The notes: generated by a model from the letters alone, not told the origin. Counted from the stretch's first letter, positions 23,021-35,247 are shown. The stretch is DNA of 64,000 bases from Planococcus citri (GCF_950023065.1 NC_088681.1:51370836-51434835); one strand, 5' to 3'. Translations and numbers: made by a program.

Positions 23021-25780
23021 CTACGATGGTGGCGGCGCTGCAGCTGGCACAGGTGCTGGTGCTGTTGGAGTTTCCGGGGGTGAAATCGGTGGTGCTGTTG
23101 AAGGTGCCGGGGGTGGCCCTGCTGGTGCTACTGTAGTCGCAGGTACTGGAGGAGGCACACCAACAGTTGGTCCTACGTTACCTTGAACCGGTTTCGCAGT
23201 GAATATTGTAGGTTTAAATGATGCATCAACTATCAGCGCTATTGTTTCAGCCATAACGTTGTTTTCGGTGAGCTTTGCCTGCAAATCAAATATTATTAAA
23301 ACCTCGAAAGTGATCGATAATCGATATTTTTGATTTAAAAGAAAACACGTAAATAGAGCCTCAAACGCTTCTAATTTACCAGGATGAATTTACTCAATGA
23401 ATCATCTCCTCCTTGCTTGAAAGCTTGATCGACTTTTGGCCATTCTTGAGGGTGAACGACAGCAATACACATGACCCAAATAGCCCAATGATCCGCACCG
23501 TCGCTGAATTTACGTAAAATATCGGCGATATATTTGTATTTGTCTTTGATGTAACGAGCTGTGAGGAAAAGATCATTTTTATAATAATAAAAAAAAAAAA
23601 AAACACACTTTTTGATTAACTTCACTGGATGTTCTGTAACACGTGCTGAGTAATGCTTCTGAAAGTATAGCAATCAAAACTATGCGGTCGTCAATCAATT
23701 TATATTCTCCTCCTAGAAATTGGAAGGGGTAAAATTTTATTTTTAATTAATTATTCGGATGAATTCGAAAGATTAATCTGGTTATCGGATGTGAACGAGT
23801 ACCTATCGGAATGACAGATGATTGGGAAAAAATTCCATAAAAACAAAATCAAAAGACTGAAACTTTTTTTCAGAAATATTTTAGACATTATTTTGTTAAT
23901 AACTGAAAGAAAACTGAAAAATACAATTAAAAATTCTGAATTTTCAGCCAGTGATCGTGATCCTGATGGTCAGAAAACAAAATGTTTTTTTCAAGTTCGT
24001 TTATCCGATTGTTTTCGTACATCTCTGATTTCAAAATTCCAGAGAGGTTATGACTGATTGAATTTTTCAAAGTACTTACTTCAACTCTTTCAATTTTGAA
24101 ATTGGACACAGTTCCCTTATTTTTCCCTTTCAGTTTCTAAAGCCAGCAAACCAGTTTACACCATGTTCCTGGAGTTGCTGTATTACCAGAAAAATTATTC
24201 AATAATTGAGTCGGAACATCCAGTAGGTATAGAGCTTGAGCATTGATTTCAATACAAATGAGGTACCCAGAGAGACATATGCATCTTCCAGTTTCCGAGC
24301 ATCTTTATGCCCTTTTATGTTTTCACTTATGGTGTCTTCGATCGGTTTACCATCTGCTTGCTCGAATAGCTCAATGACCTTTCTGGCATATTTAATGGAC
24401 TTCTTCATCAAAACGAGCTCTATTTGGTCTCGGTTTTCTTTCCAACCTCCGGCACGTTGTTCTACAATTTACATGTAAGGTTCGAGTAAATATATCTATG
24501 CTTTCTTTCGATTAGTCATATTTTTGGGAAAAATTCACTCACCAGCTATCAAAGCATTTGCAGCTTGCGTAACTTCGTCCTGGTTCAACTCTCCTTTTTC
24601 GATGGGGTCTCGACTTTTCTAAAATGAATTGTGTAAAGCATGAGAGAACGAAAGAGAAACATTTTTTGAGAAAATAATGTGCGAGACTGCGAGTACTTAC
24701 TTCTACCCAGACTCTCAACATATTTTCGAATGGATGACATTGCGATTTGCGATCATCTTTGAATTCGTTGCAGAAAACTGAAAGAGTGGCATAAAAAAGT
24801 GTTTGGTAAACAAAAAATAATGATAAAATATTTTTGGTTTTATTTCAGAAAAAATCAATTGCCAAAAACATGAATTTTCGTTCAAAAAAAAAAAAAAAGT
24901 CGGATACAATTCGAGATTTTTCTTGCAATTTTGAGATCATATTTGAAAAACGTTCGCGATCTCTCAGTATTAGTTTTTAAACTTACCATTATTATATGTT
25001 GCTATCATAGCCTGCATGTCTTTGGTGAGTACCATAGCGACAACAGTCTGCTCTCTGAATCCATCTAATAAAGAGTTCTTCAAATAACCGCTTATTACAT
25101 TGGCCTCATTTTTGACTAAACCATAGCATAAATCTGTGAATAATGTGTAATGGTCGATTCCATAATTCCATCTATTTTGAGGACGATAATTGTCACGAAT
25201 CCAGGGCTTCGAGAGAGAAATTCCATCATTGGTAGGTAATACTTATAGAAAAAATTATGAACTAATAAATGCATATCTATACTTAATATTATGCAGATGT
25301 TCAGATGCCACATACCACTTCATCTTTATTCTTGGCTGATACTCGTTCGTTTATGGCGAATCGTCGAGGTTTTTCTTGATATGGTAGGATACTAGCGATT
25401 ACTGCTTCATTTAAGCCACTATCTATGATAGCTTGCGCATCTTCGTCATCTTGTGGCAGGATTTGATCAGTGAGGGTGGGTACGATAGTGTAATATTCAT
25501 ATTGTAAGTCTTCCGCTTTGGTGACTGGTGCTGCTGCTGGTGCTGGAGGCGGTGCTGGAATCTGGGCCTGGAAAATATTCGAATGTGATTTTAACGAATC
25601 ATTATTATTTAAGATTGTTGAGAGTAAATACTTTTGAATGGTTTTGTCTAGAAATTGTTCATGTAAGAAGGTAGAAGAATTTCGTTAAATCCAAAACATT
25701 TGAAATAAAATAGTTCGTACTTTCGATATCACGATGCACAAAAATATGGTAACTATAACTTTATTCGAAATCATGATCAT
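23021..25780 (-). CDS. Secreted-protein family member 2, Pro/Ala-rich tail, intact
   Basis: Exons: 25780-25721, 25567-25316, 25206-24987, 24777-24701, 24618-24543, 24461-24267, 23558-23380, 23278-23021. They total 1317 nt (438 aa). Exon 1 is a hydrophobic signal (MIMISNKVIVTIFLCIVISK). Exon 2 adds an Ala/Pro stretch (IPAPPPAPAAAP) before EYYTIVPT and QDDEDAQAIIDSG. Exon 3 has DLCYGLVKNEANVISGYLKN and VVAMVLTKDMQAMI. Exon 4 ends HPFENMLRVWVE. Exon 7 has HPQEWPKVDQAF. Exon 8 is a long Pro/Ala/Thr-rich tail (about 50 residues, many PP and AP) absent from member 1. The exon 3 acceptor was chosen as TCTCTCGAAG|CCC because it alone keeps the phase. The member is diverged from copies 1 and 3 but has the same eight-exon plan. 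Function unknown. Confidence 0.82.
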
Positions 25781-26220
25781 TTTATTGCAAATAGCCACAC
25801 TCGAGTTGAAAATTAAAATGATATTAGATGAAAAAAATTTGACAGTTTTCCAACGCGGTGAACTTTTTGCACAATTCATTTATTTTTTTATTTTTTAGGT
25901 ACCTATTTTGTTTGGTGTGTCTCATTAAAATGAAGGTATAGGTACGTTTACTCATATTAATGGTTATTTGTTCAAGTTTTTTTTTCTCTCTGGGCACGTG
26001 TTTTGTTTTTCAAACAAATGATTGGTTTGTTGGGCGACCCTTCTCTTTTTTACGTGCATTTTAGGTGGAAAATTCGAAAGAGAGAGGGAGGAGGAATTTT
26101 ATGTGTATACACAGTTATCTACACTAATGAATTTTTGGAAAGAGGAATTTTTTCAAAAAAACAGAAATTTTGGAATAAAATCGGATTGGAAAACGAATTC
26201 GAACTAAAGATAGGTACAAA
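25781..26220 (-). promoter_or_regulatory. 5' flank of family member 2 (conserved in a second copy)
   Basis: The sequence from the start codon to about 26220 is repeated at 32850-34430 apart from one insertion. It includes GCCACACTCGAGT, GACAGTTTTCCA, CTCATTAAAATGAAGGT and GGGCACGTGTTTTGTTTTTC (which holds a CACGTG E-box). Preservation in a location that has lost the gene body shows that the duplication covered it. A promoter role is inference. Confidence 0.5.
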
Positions 26221-27190
26221 TCAATTTTTTGTTTTTGTGATGATTAGTTCACAAAGTACAAGTACCTATCTACAATATTCTACGTACGAGTAAGCCTCTC
26301 GAATTAATATGTATTTGTGGTTAGGTCATTAATTAATTGAGTAGGTACGAATACTGTTGTTATTCGTTTTCTGGTTTCAGTGCTTGCTGATTTACGTCAT
26401 TTGATATATAAAAAAGAGGGCGGGAATTTGTAATTTTTTCAACGTACGAAATAGTTAGTCAGAGTAATAAAAAAATTTATAATCACATTGTTCGGCGGCA
26501 ATGACAATGAAAATGTGTTTGAATTAATTTTACGCTGTAAACGAGTATTTGTTTAGTGAACGTTGTAGGTCTAGTTACATATCATGGGTTTGTAATGTCG
26601 AGTTGCTGTTATAGTCCAGTCATTTTAGCAAAATTTTCAGTCGAACGTCGAAAAAATTGAGGGAAATAAGCTGAATTTCACATTATTTGTTCAGATTGGT
26701 CTCGAAAACAACCCGTCAAAAGTTGCACCCCGCAACGTGCCGGCTACCACCGCAAGAGCTCATTAACCTTTGCCGATACCGGTTTTTCGGCTGTATCGCC
26801 AAAATGAAGGGTCCAAGAGGGAAAATGTTCGAACAAAAATTGTTCTACGCTAAATTTCCTATCAGCATGACCAGTTTAGCTTTTCTCAAAATGACGATTT
26901 CACCCTTACTGAGGAGGGCATAAAGCTGTCAATTTTATGAAAATTGTTTTAAAAAATGAAAATCTACAATTTAAAACTTGAACTCGATTCACGGTAGACT
27001 TTAAATTTTTATGACCAAAGTTGCACACCGCAACTTGTCTGCTACCCCAGCAAGAGGTCATTAACCTTTGTCAATCTAAGCTTTTCGGCTATATCGCCGA
27101 AATGAAGGATTGGAGGTGAAAAAGTGATGGAACCGAAATTATTGTACGTCAAGTTTCCTATAAGCATGACCACTTCAGTTAGAATATATT
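26221..27190. repeat. Two tandem ~300-bp repeat units in otherwise empty DNA
   Basis: Unit 1 (about 26715-26915) and unit 2 (about 27021-27185) share AAGTTGCA(C/-)C..CGCAAC, GCTACC, CATTAACCTTTG, TTTTCGGCT(G/A)TATCGCC and TTTCCTAT(C/A)AGCATGACCA. The stretch 26221-26710 shows nothing else. A 78-codon ORF here is part of the repeat. Confidence 0.65.
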
Positions 27191-28260
27191 TTTCGACTTT
27201 TGGTGAATTTTTGAAAATCAAATTTATGCCAAAAATGAGAAAAAAATCAAAATTTTACCAAATTGAACTATAAAGCTGAAATTAGGGGTATGCCCTATCT
27301 TTGACCTGCCAAATCGATTGGAAACGATTTTAAACCATTTTGAGCAGTTCTGGAGTCTCCAGCACATTTTTGAAACTTGAAATTCCCACTAAATTTCATC
27401 AAATGAAGTTGGAAAGTTGAAATTAATTCTGTAAACTTATTTCAATACGCTAGGGAGTCGTCTGCAAGTAGATTTCAAGTCGTTTTGGAGCCTTCAGCGA
27501 GTTTTTGGAAATTATTGGTGCCTCCGGTAAATTTTTGAAACTTGCAATTTCTACATTTCATCAAATGGAGTTTGAAAGTCGAAAGTTAATTCGCATAGAT
27601 TTTGTGGCATTTTTTGAAAACCAGGAGTTTCTAAAAATCTGCAGGAGACTCTAAAACGGGTCGAAACTGCCTGCGATCCACCTCAGAATAATGCCAAAAA
27701 TAGGGTGTCTCTGTTTGGTAAACTTTTATTGAAATTTCGAGCATTGAAAAATCTGCCGGAGGTTTCGGTAGTTTTCAAAAAGTCGCTGGAGGCTTCAAAA
27801 CGACTCGAAATCTACTGGTAGTCGACTTCATAGCGTATTGAAGTTAGTTTACAGATTGAATTTTAGTTTTTCAACTGCTTTTTATTAAATTTCAAGTTTC
27901 TAAAATCTGTTGTAGGCTCTAGGAATTTTTGAAAAGTCGATGGAGGCTCCAAAATGACTTGAACCAACCTGCAGTCGACTTGATAGCGTACCTTTATAAA
28001 TTGGAATACACAGTAAATTTTGGATTTCCAGCTCTTTTTGGTAAATTCTTATGGATATTTTGAGCAATGAAATATCTGCTGGAGGCTCCAAAACGACTTG
28101 AAATATACTTGCAGTCGACTCCATAGTGGATTGAAATTAGTTTACATAATGAATTTTAGCTTTTCAACTGCTTTTGAAGAAATTTTGTGGAAATATCAAG
28201 TTTCAAAAATCTACTTGAGGCTCCAAGAATTTTCAAAAAGTCAGTTTGGGTGGTTGAACG
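27190..28260. repeat. Degenerate tandem array of a ~130-150-bp unit
   Basis: About seven units repeat the order GGAGGCTCCAAAACGACTTG, AAATC.ACCTGCAGTCGACTT, ATAGCGTATTGAA, TTTTCAACTGCTTTTGATGA, AATTTC.AGTTTC and AAAATCTGC. The same unit recurs at 22250-22500 and 31010-31270 and, more weakly, near 57750-58100. The first 170 bp (27190-27360) are the inverse of the sequence around 31250-31312 plus 32252-32370, and they supply an empty site for the element inserted there. Confidence 0.7.
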
Positions 28261-28547
28261 GCGCGATAAAGGATAACGTAAGCTTAATTTTGTTTGGATT
28301 TATTTATTAGATAATATTATTATGTATCATTTAACGATGAATAACTCCAAACAACTTGCAATGTTGTTGAGATTTTGAGTTAGGCCATTTGCGTTTTTTA
28401 CAAGATCTAGATAATGTACCCAACTCAAAGTGTAATTTTTGGTTGAGGGGGCTCATACAAACCTCAAAAATGCAAAAACATCAAAATCAATTTTTTTTTG
28501 AGATGTGACCTTATTACTCCCGAGGTGCGACATGTACCTTACAACAG

Positions 28548-30930
28548 AAACGTCATTTATTTTAATGTACACAAAACATTATAAGCAAAAAATAATGATT
28601 AAATCTTATGCTGGGGCAGATTTGGTCGCTTTATGAAGGTGCAACATTAGTTGACGATACAGGTGGTAACGTGCTGGGGGGTTTTCCTTGATTTCCTTGA
28701 ATTGAATTTACCGTAAAAGTGTTCGGTTTGAAGGTAGGATCAATAATTACCGCTATCATTTCCGCCATTGTCTTATCAGTGGTGAGTTTTTGCTGAAAAA
28801 TGATAAGTTTTGCATTGTGATGAGTATACAACATTTGGGCACCCGAATCTGTAAAATGATTAGTACAAAGCGTGAAATTTCTATTGACTATTCACCAGTA
28901 TAAATTTGGTCAAAGAATAGTCTTTATTATCTTTCTTGAAAGCTTGGTCAACTTTTGGCCATTCTTGAGGATGAACAACTGCAATGCACATGATCCACGC
29001 AGCCCATTGATCAGATCCATCGCTGTATTTTCTCAGAATATCGGCGATGTATTTATATTTATCTTTGACATATCGAGCTGCAAAAATTATGAAAACGTGT
29101 GTGTTAGAACCATGCAGTTCACATATGTATCTAATGCAGATTGCCAAACTAAGAAATAGGTAATCGTTTGTGAAGAAAATACCAATTGTAGAGTAAGCGT
29201 TGGCGAGATTCTGAATCATTTTATGGGTTTGAACGCTATCTTGAATAATATCTTCGGTGGATTTTCCTCCGTTCGTCTTTTCGAATTCTTGCATCACCGC
29301 TCTGACGTATTTGATCGATTTCCACATCAGAATTCGTTCTATTTGTTTGCGCTTTTTGTGCCAGCCTCCGTTGTCTTGTTCTACGTAAGACGAAAAAGCA
29401 AAGGTAAAGTTAATCATTGTTGGGAGGATGGCTTTAATGAGAAGGGGGGAAGTATTCACCTGTTTTTAGAGCATTTGCATCTGCCATAACGAAATCCTGG
29501 TTTAAATCGGTGTTTTCGATAAGCTCGGGATTTTGCTGAAAGTGATGTAAAGTAGTCAGGCACTTGGATTTACGAGAAAATATCATTTAAAGAAAATCTT
29601 AGAAGTTGAATGTGGACATTGCACTTACCCTGACCCATCTTCGTAACATATTCTCGAAGGGATGTGCTTGGCTTTTTCGCAAAAGCTTGAACGCATATGA
29701 TCCATGAACTGATTTTTTTTAAACCGAAAACATTTATTCAAGTTACTTATTAGCTATGGAATTGAAGTTACGTTGCCTTTGTTAGAAGTGACCCAATTTT
29801 TAACCCAAAGTAGGTACCTACAAGAAATTACCAGAATGGACAACTTTTCTACCCTTTGGAATAATTCGAGATCAACTTACTGCCGTTGTATGTTTTTATC
29901 ATAGTTCCCATGTCCTTGGTCAGCACCATACCAATAATTATCCAAGTTTCGTCTGTTCCGATGAAGAAATTTTCCAAATATTTCCCCAATACGACATTTT
30001 CATCTTCAACTAAACCGAAGCATAAATCCATGAAAGTGCTTGTCGAATTCCTGTTTTTTTGCGTAGTATAAGTTTCAGTAGACCAATAATGTGTTGAACT
30101 ACTCGAATTTTTTGACGACTAGTTTGGGGAAAAAGCTCAGAAGTAAGTCCTTTATGTTCGTTACGAAAGATGCGAATCAGAAAACATATTATTAATACGT
30201 GCTGATCCACGAACTGCGGTAATTTTGGTTAAAATTTTTCGATATATGGCGTTTCGCCGAATTTTATCTGGCTTTGATAAAATGGCAGCGATCATTTGCT
30301 CGTTTCTGTCACTGTCTACGATAGCTTGAGTGTCCTTTTCATCTTGTGGAATGAAATGTGCAGTTACTGTTGGTGTTGTTGTGTAATATTCATCCACCAA
30401 ATCTTCCGATGTGTCTGGAGTTGTAATGCAATGGACCTGGTGCTGAAAATCATAATTCACTCGAAAATAGATGCGCATTTTCGCGATTTATACACGAAGT
30501 GAATTTTTTTCAGACAAACCTGTGTTAAGTGCAATACACAAGAATATAAATTGACGTAATATCATATTTCTCGTTCCGGCTACTTGTGTGTTCTACAAAT
30601 TCATGAAATTCAAGTGTATGTACAATGTACACATACTGCTGTAGTAATGGCAATTTTATAGATGATTATTTCAAATTTGCCGTGTTTTCAAAATTATGTA
30701 TTAGGTAACGCATATTTATTCAGCTTTTAAAATATTCGTATACGTGCTCAATTTAATTTTCGAAAAAATAAATTCGTAATTACTCGGAACTGCTGAACGA
30801 ATCCGCAATATCTTTCTGCGTAGTCTAGCAGAATCTGGATTATTCGGTTTACTCAAGATAAGGAAGGCCGGGGTAGCTGCTTCAAAATTTTAGATGTTTA
30901 ATTTGAATGAAGAATGAGTGATCGCAAGAA
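28548..30930. repeat. Segmental duplication, copy B (partner 19831-22210)
   Basis: Direct duplicate of 19831-22210. It carries family member 3 and its 5' flank, with scattered substitutions and a few small indels. Confidence 0.9.
28631..30565 (-). pseudogene. Secreted-protein family member 3, recently broken duplicate
   Basis: Exons correspond one to one with member 1: 30565-30520, 30442-30203, 30118-29881, 29708-29629, 29535-29460, 29380-29183, 29077-28896, 28792-28631. Exons 2-8 keep the same lengths as member 1 (240, 238, 80, 76, 198, 182, 162). Exon 1 is 46 nt rather than 45: one extra base (GTTAAGTG against GTTAGTG on the plus strand) shifts the frame directly after the signal peptide and leads to an early stop in exon 2. 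In addition the exon 2 donor is GC (GGATCA|GCACGT) where member 1 has GT. Everything else is open, so the damage is young. Unless an alternative start or splice is used, it makes no full protein. Confidence 0.82.
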
Positions 30931-31009
30931 ATGACGAAAAAATTTGTTAGTTTTTGGTGACTATTTTTCTCAATTTTTAGAAATTGGTAGCAATATACGC
31001 ACCTACCTG

Positions 31010-31312
31010 AAAATCTATCCAAGTGTTTAGATTTTCTACTCTATTTGATGAAATTTTGTAGAAATTTCAAGTTTCAAAAATCTACCGGAGGCTCCAGTGA
31101 TTTTCAAAAAGTCGCTGGAGGCTCTAAAACGACTTGAAATCCACCTGAAGTTAACTTCGTAGCGTATTGAAATTAAATTTGCAGAGTCGGTTTTCCATCT
31201 CCGTTTGATGAAACTTTGTGGGAATTTCGAGTTTCAAAAATCTGCTGGAGGCTCCAGAACTGCTCAAAACGGGCCGAAACAGTTTCCAATCGATTTGACA
31301 TGTCGAAAATAG
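31010..31312. repeat. Two more units of the 'GGCTCCAAAA' repeat
   Basis: Same unit as in 27190-28260 (GGAGGCTCCA, AAAACGACTTGAAATCCACC, GTAGCGTATTGAAATTA). It ends where a transposon is inserted at 31317. Confidence 0.65.
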
Positions 31313-31316
31313 GGTA

Positions 31317-32251
31317 CCGTAAACTGGGGTAACATTGAAATCGCGGGGTAACATTGAAGGGTGCGGTTTTTCATCATATTATGCTCCATGTCGGTGGAAC
31401 TATGAAGTATGGAACAATTCTGACACCGGGAATGGATAGAGTACACTTTGGCGATTATTTTTCCTATTTTATCATTTTCAACTAGTGGTTCCAACACCAG
31501 TGAAAAAGCAAGCGAAAAAAAGTGCTGTTTTTATCAATTTTAATTAACATGAAAAGCTTGGTGTCTGGAATTTTGAATTTTCAATGAACGAGTCAAGTGG
31601 CATTATAGATGTGTTGGTACATCTCCCGACTATAAATTAGCGCATTTGTTCATGTGCCAAAGTTGTTCCCTGAGGAGTAAAAAAATAATATTCAAACTGG
31701 GGTAACTTTGAAGTCTATAAAAAAATCATGAAATTTTGGTAAAATTGGACGAAAATGCATGAAAATGCTTGTAAACTTGTTAAAAACGATGTGAAAACTT
31801 GAAAAACAGCTCTAAAATCATTAAAAAATCATAAAATTGGATCAAATTGGCCAAAATGCATGAAAAACGCCTGAAAACTAGAAAAATTCCAAATTATCAT
31901 TTTGGAGCACTCTTTCATAAATTCAATTGTGAATATGGATCATTTTGTAAGTACTTGACGCGTATAAAGTGACCAAAAAGTGAATACTCATGTTTTTGAT
32001 AATTTTTGACCTTGATTGAAGCACATTTCAAGGGGTCTTCAAAGTTACCCCAAACGCTGGGTAACTTTGAAGGGCACTTCTTTTGGCTCTTGCGCTTGAC
32101 AGGAAAAAGGTAGGCAACTTCTGTAATCGCCAAAACGTAGTGCTGACATAGCTTTATCAAAAGCACCACACACATTTCCCCTACCTCCGCCATTCATACC
32201 TCTAAACATAAAAAATACTGAAAAATCCTTCAATGTTACCCCAGTTTACGG
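31317..32251. mobile_element. Non-autonomous element, CCGTAAACTGGGGTAAC ends, TA target
   Basis: The left end CCGTAAACTGGGGTAACATT and right end (inverse) match over more than 20 bp, and both are flanked by TA (31315-31316 and 32252-32253). GGGGTAACATTGAA words repeat inside the left end. Two overlapping minus-strand ORFs (31915-32233) have no domain I recognise. The inverse repeat copy at 27190-27360 lacks the insertion, which supports these boundaries. Confidence 0.75.
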
Positions 32252-32253
32252 TA

Positions 32254-32849
32254 TATCTCAAATTTCAGCTTTCTTGATCAGTTTGGTAAAATTTTGATGT
32301 TTCCCTCATTTTTGGCCTAACTTTGATTTTGAATTTGAAAAATTCACCAAAAATCGAAAAAGGCACTTTAGCACTTGACATTTTGACAGGTAATGAATTT
32401 TTGCCTAATCTTTCGATCTACGTTTGTATTGTTTAAAAAATTTCGTGCAAGTCCTATGTTGGAACGCAAAATCTGCGATTTCGGCTGACCTGTCAATCAA
32501 AATGGCCGCCATTTTGTAAGTAAGGCCACTTTTTTTGAGGACAAGGGCTAAAAATGTTTCTCAGGAGTGCCCCTTTAAGAAAAAGGTTGTCCCGGAGGAT
32601 CGTCAGGGGGTGCAGGTGATTCTTATGCGGGCCTCCCGACTTGGCTCTTTTCTCTCCGCTCCTCTTTTTTTAAAGGCTACTTATTTTTACCACGAAAAAA
32701 TCGATTTTTTTTCAAAATCTAAAATGACTACTTTTTTTACTCCTCAGTGTGAATTTAATTCAACCCTAAACTCATTTTCGAAAAAAGGTGACTTACCTGG
32801 TTCCTTCCGTGGACTCTTCATTTGAATGTATAATGTATTTAAATTCAAA
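32254..32849. other. No gene seen
   Basis: Tail of the repeat unit, then AT-rich DNA with a GC-richer patch near 32580-32660. A 96-codon plus-strand ORF has no recognisable motif. Confidence 0.4.
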
Positions 32850-34430
32850 TGCAACTATTAGCCACACTCGAGTCGAAAATCAAAATGATATTGGACGAAA
32901 AAAAGTTGGACAGTTTTCCAGCGCAGCGAACTTTTTCACAAACCAATTTTTTTGTTTTATTTTGTTTAATGTGGCTCATTAAAATGAAGGTGGATACGTT
33001 TACGCATATTAATGATATTTGTTCAAGTTTTTTTATCTCTTTGGGCACGTGTTTTGTTTTTCAAATCAATAATTGGTTTGCGAGGCGATCCTTCAGGTTT
33101 ATGTGTATATGTTAGGTACGCAAGTCCGAAATTGTACAATTCGGGGATGGTACAGCCAATTTTATACCATCTCCGAAGTGTCCGAACCAAGCGTGAATAT
33201 TACTTTTTCATCGAACTTTGTTCGTACCATGCCCGGAGGGTCCGAACAAAGTGTTCGACTAGGTACAATTTGTGTTGTGCAAAGTCCGATATAAAGTTTT
33301 ACAATGAAGGGATTCGAATTTCATGCCTTTATTTAAAAATTTAATCCTTGACATTTTAATTAAGTCCAAAACGAAGGCATTTTATTTTTTGATTTATAAA
33401 TTTTCAAAAGATTTTGCACTCGCATTTGCCTATTTTTTCATTCCAAAACTGGAATTTTTTGAAATTTATTTTTGAAATTTTTAAAATCTTAAAACCAGAA
33501 AAATTATCTTTTTGCATGTAAAAATATAGGTACCTATTTTTCTTCAGAGAACAAGACTAAAAAAATGATTTATCAATTTCAGAATTATAAATTTTTAAAA
33601 CCTTGAAACCAGAAAACTTATATTTTTACGTCTACAAATATGCCTAGGCCTATTATTTAGTTTTTGAATTATGAATTTTTGAGAGCTTTTGTCTTCACTT
33701 CACTCTAGGGCCAAAAGTGATATTTAATCCCAGAATTATAAATTTTTGATAGGTTTTGCCCTTGCTTATTCACCTGGACGAATTGTTTTTCGTTTCAAAA
33801 TTGTTCATCTCTCAATTTTTGAGAGCTTCTCTAGGGCTGATTGTTTTTCATTTCGGAAATTGAAATTTCTATAGGTATAAAATATCCGCTGAAATTAGAA
33901 GAATTCCCAAGGCGATCAAGGCCCACAACATTAACTTATTTTATTCTTACTGATGCTATTCAATCTTTTAAATTAATACCAATATAATAAATACGCATTT
34001 TAAATTTGTGTGGGGGGGGTCCTTTTTAGGGGCGAGGGAGGGAGGGGTATTGATGATTATTATTCAACTATAACAATACAACAGTATAGAAAAAGCACAA
34101 AATTCGAATTCCTTCATTATAAAACTTCAAATCGGACTTTGCACAAGACAAATTGTACCAAGTCGAACACTTTGTCCGGAACCTCCGGGCATGGTACAAA
34201 CAAAGCCCGATGAAAAAATAATATCCACGCTTGGTCCGGACACTTCGGAGATGGTACAAAATTGGCTGTACCAACCCCGAATTGTACAATTTCGGACTTG
34301 GTACCTAACATATACACAGTTAGGTACACTAATCAATTTTTGAAAAGTGATCAATTCATCATCTTTTGTACATGAAGTAGAAATTGTTTCAAAAAAAACA
34401 GAGGTTTTGCGATGAAATCGGAACGGAAAA
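32850..34430 (-). pseudogene. Orphan 5' flank of a lost member-2-like gene
   Basis: The segments 32850-33109 and 34311-34430 align with the 5' flank of family member 2 (25785-26220). Shared words include GCCACACTCGAGT, GACAGTTTTCCA, CTCATTAAAATGAAGGT and GGGCACGTGTTTTGTTTTTC. No exon of the family lies downstream (toward lower coordinates), so the gene body is deleted. A 1.2-kb foldback element is inserted in it. Confidence 0.7.
33110..34310. mobile_element. 1.2-kb foldback element with ~210-bp arms
   Basis: It starts TGTTAGGTAC and ends GTACCTAACA. The left arm (33110-33320) and right arm (about 34095-34310) are inverse copies, with shared GTCCGAAATTGTACAATTC, CCATCTCCGAAGTGTCCG and GGACTTTGCAC. 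The member 2 flank has the uninterrupted site TGTGTATACACAG, so the insertion split it and duplicated TATA (33106-33109 and 34311-34314). The centre (33330-34080) has no gene. ORFs in the arms (33012-33344, 34068-34354) are mirror images of each other. Confidence 0.85.
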
Positions 34431-35074
34431 TTACACGAACCGCTGAATTACTTCGCAATATCTTTCTGCGTAAGTAGTCCAAGAATCTGGATTATTCGAT
34501 GTACGTACTCAGGAAGTGCTCGTATAGGTAGTCTGAGTGAGTACCTTACCTATACGTGGTAAATTCTTAGTTCTTACGTTATTTAGTTTCAGTTCTAATT
34601 TTGGAGTGTGTGAAAGCAGCTTAAAAATTCAGAATTCGCCCAGAAAATCTTGAGGAAAACTGTTCTATTGAGCATATACCTTTTTGCCCATTACGAATCC
34701 ATGTGGTAGCATGTGCAAAAAAACGACAAATATACTTACCTATGTACATTTAAAATACATGTAACAATGATAATTTCGAATTAGCTGTGTTTTCGAAATT
34801 ATTATTTTCAAGTTGGTATTAATTCGTATTTGGAAAACTCGTAATTTAGGCGTGAATTATTTCCCAAAAAAATACCTGAACATTTAAATTATGGAAACGC
34901 TGTCATACTTTTTTTTTTTGGTGTAAAGGAATCCCAATCATTCAACACGTAAGGAAAACTCGGTTCGTTACCTACTTACTTGTATACTTTAAAAAAAAAG
35001 TAATTCATTTTTTCAGAGAAAAATTTACTACTGATACTTATTCATTTATATTGACAAAATAAAATTAAACCACA
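34431..35074. other. Fragment of member-1-type 5' flank, then no gene
   Basis: About 34440-34500 contains CGCAATATCTTTCTGCGTA and AATCTGGATTATTCGA, which are also found upstream of members 1 and 3 (22080-22130, 30795-30850). The rest to 35074 is AT-rich with nothing I can name. Confidence 0.55.
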
Positions 35075-35247
35075 TCAAGGAGCAGGTGCCAAAGTGGTTG
35101 GAGCAACTGGCGTTGGCGGTAGCATGTTGGGTGGTTTTCCAGCATTATCTTGAATGGATTTTCCAGTAATAATGTTGTCGGTTTAAAGTTTAGGTCAATG
35201 ATTAAGGCGATCATTTCTGCCATTATTTTATCAGTGGTGAGTTTTTG
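35075..35247 (-). pseudogene. Isolated exon 8 of the secreted-protein family
   Basis: After an AG acceptor it reads QKLTTDKIMAEMIALIIDLN, then FKPTT, the family exon 8 pattern. A small indel near 35180 shifts the frame, so the expected TTLAPAP-stop ending is in another frame (stop at 35077-35075). Upstream (35250-35560) is intron-7-type GATC-rich sequence, but no exon 7 follows. Instead the sequence passes at about 35560 into a 5'-flank segment of another copy. Confidence 0.75.

Noticed and set aside
31915..32233. Transposase remnant in the CCGTAAACTGGGG element
   Set aside because: The overlapping ORFs give no DDE or DNA-binding motif that I can defend.
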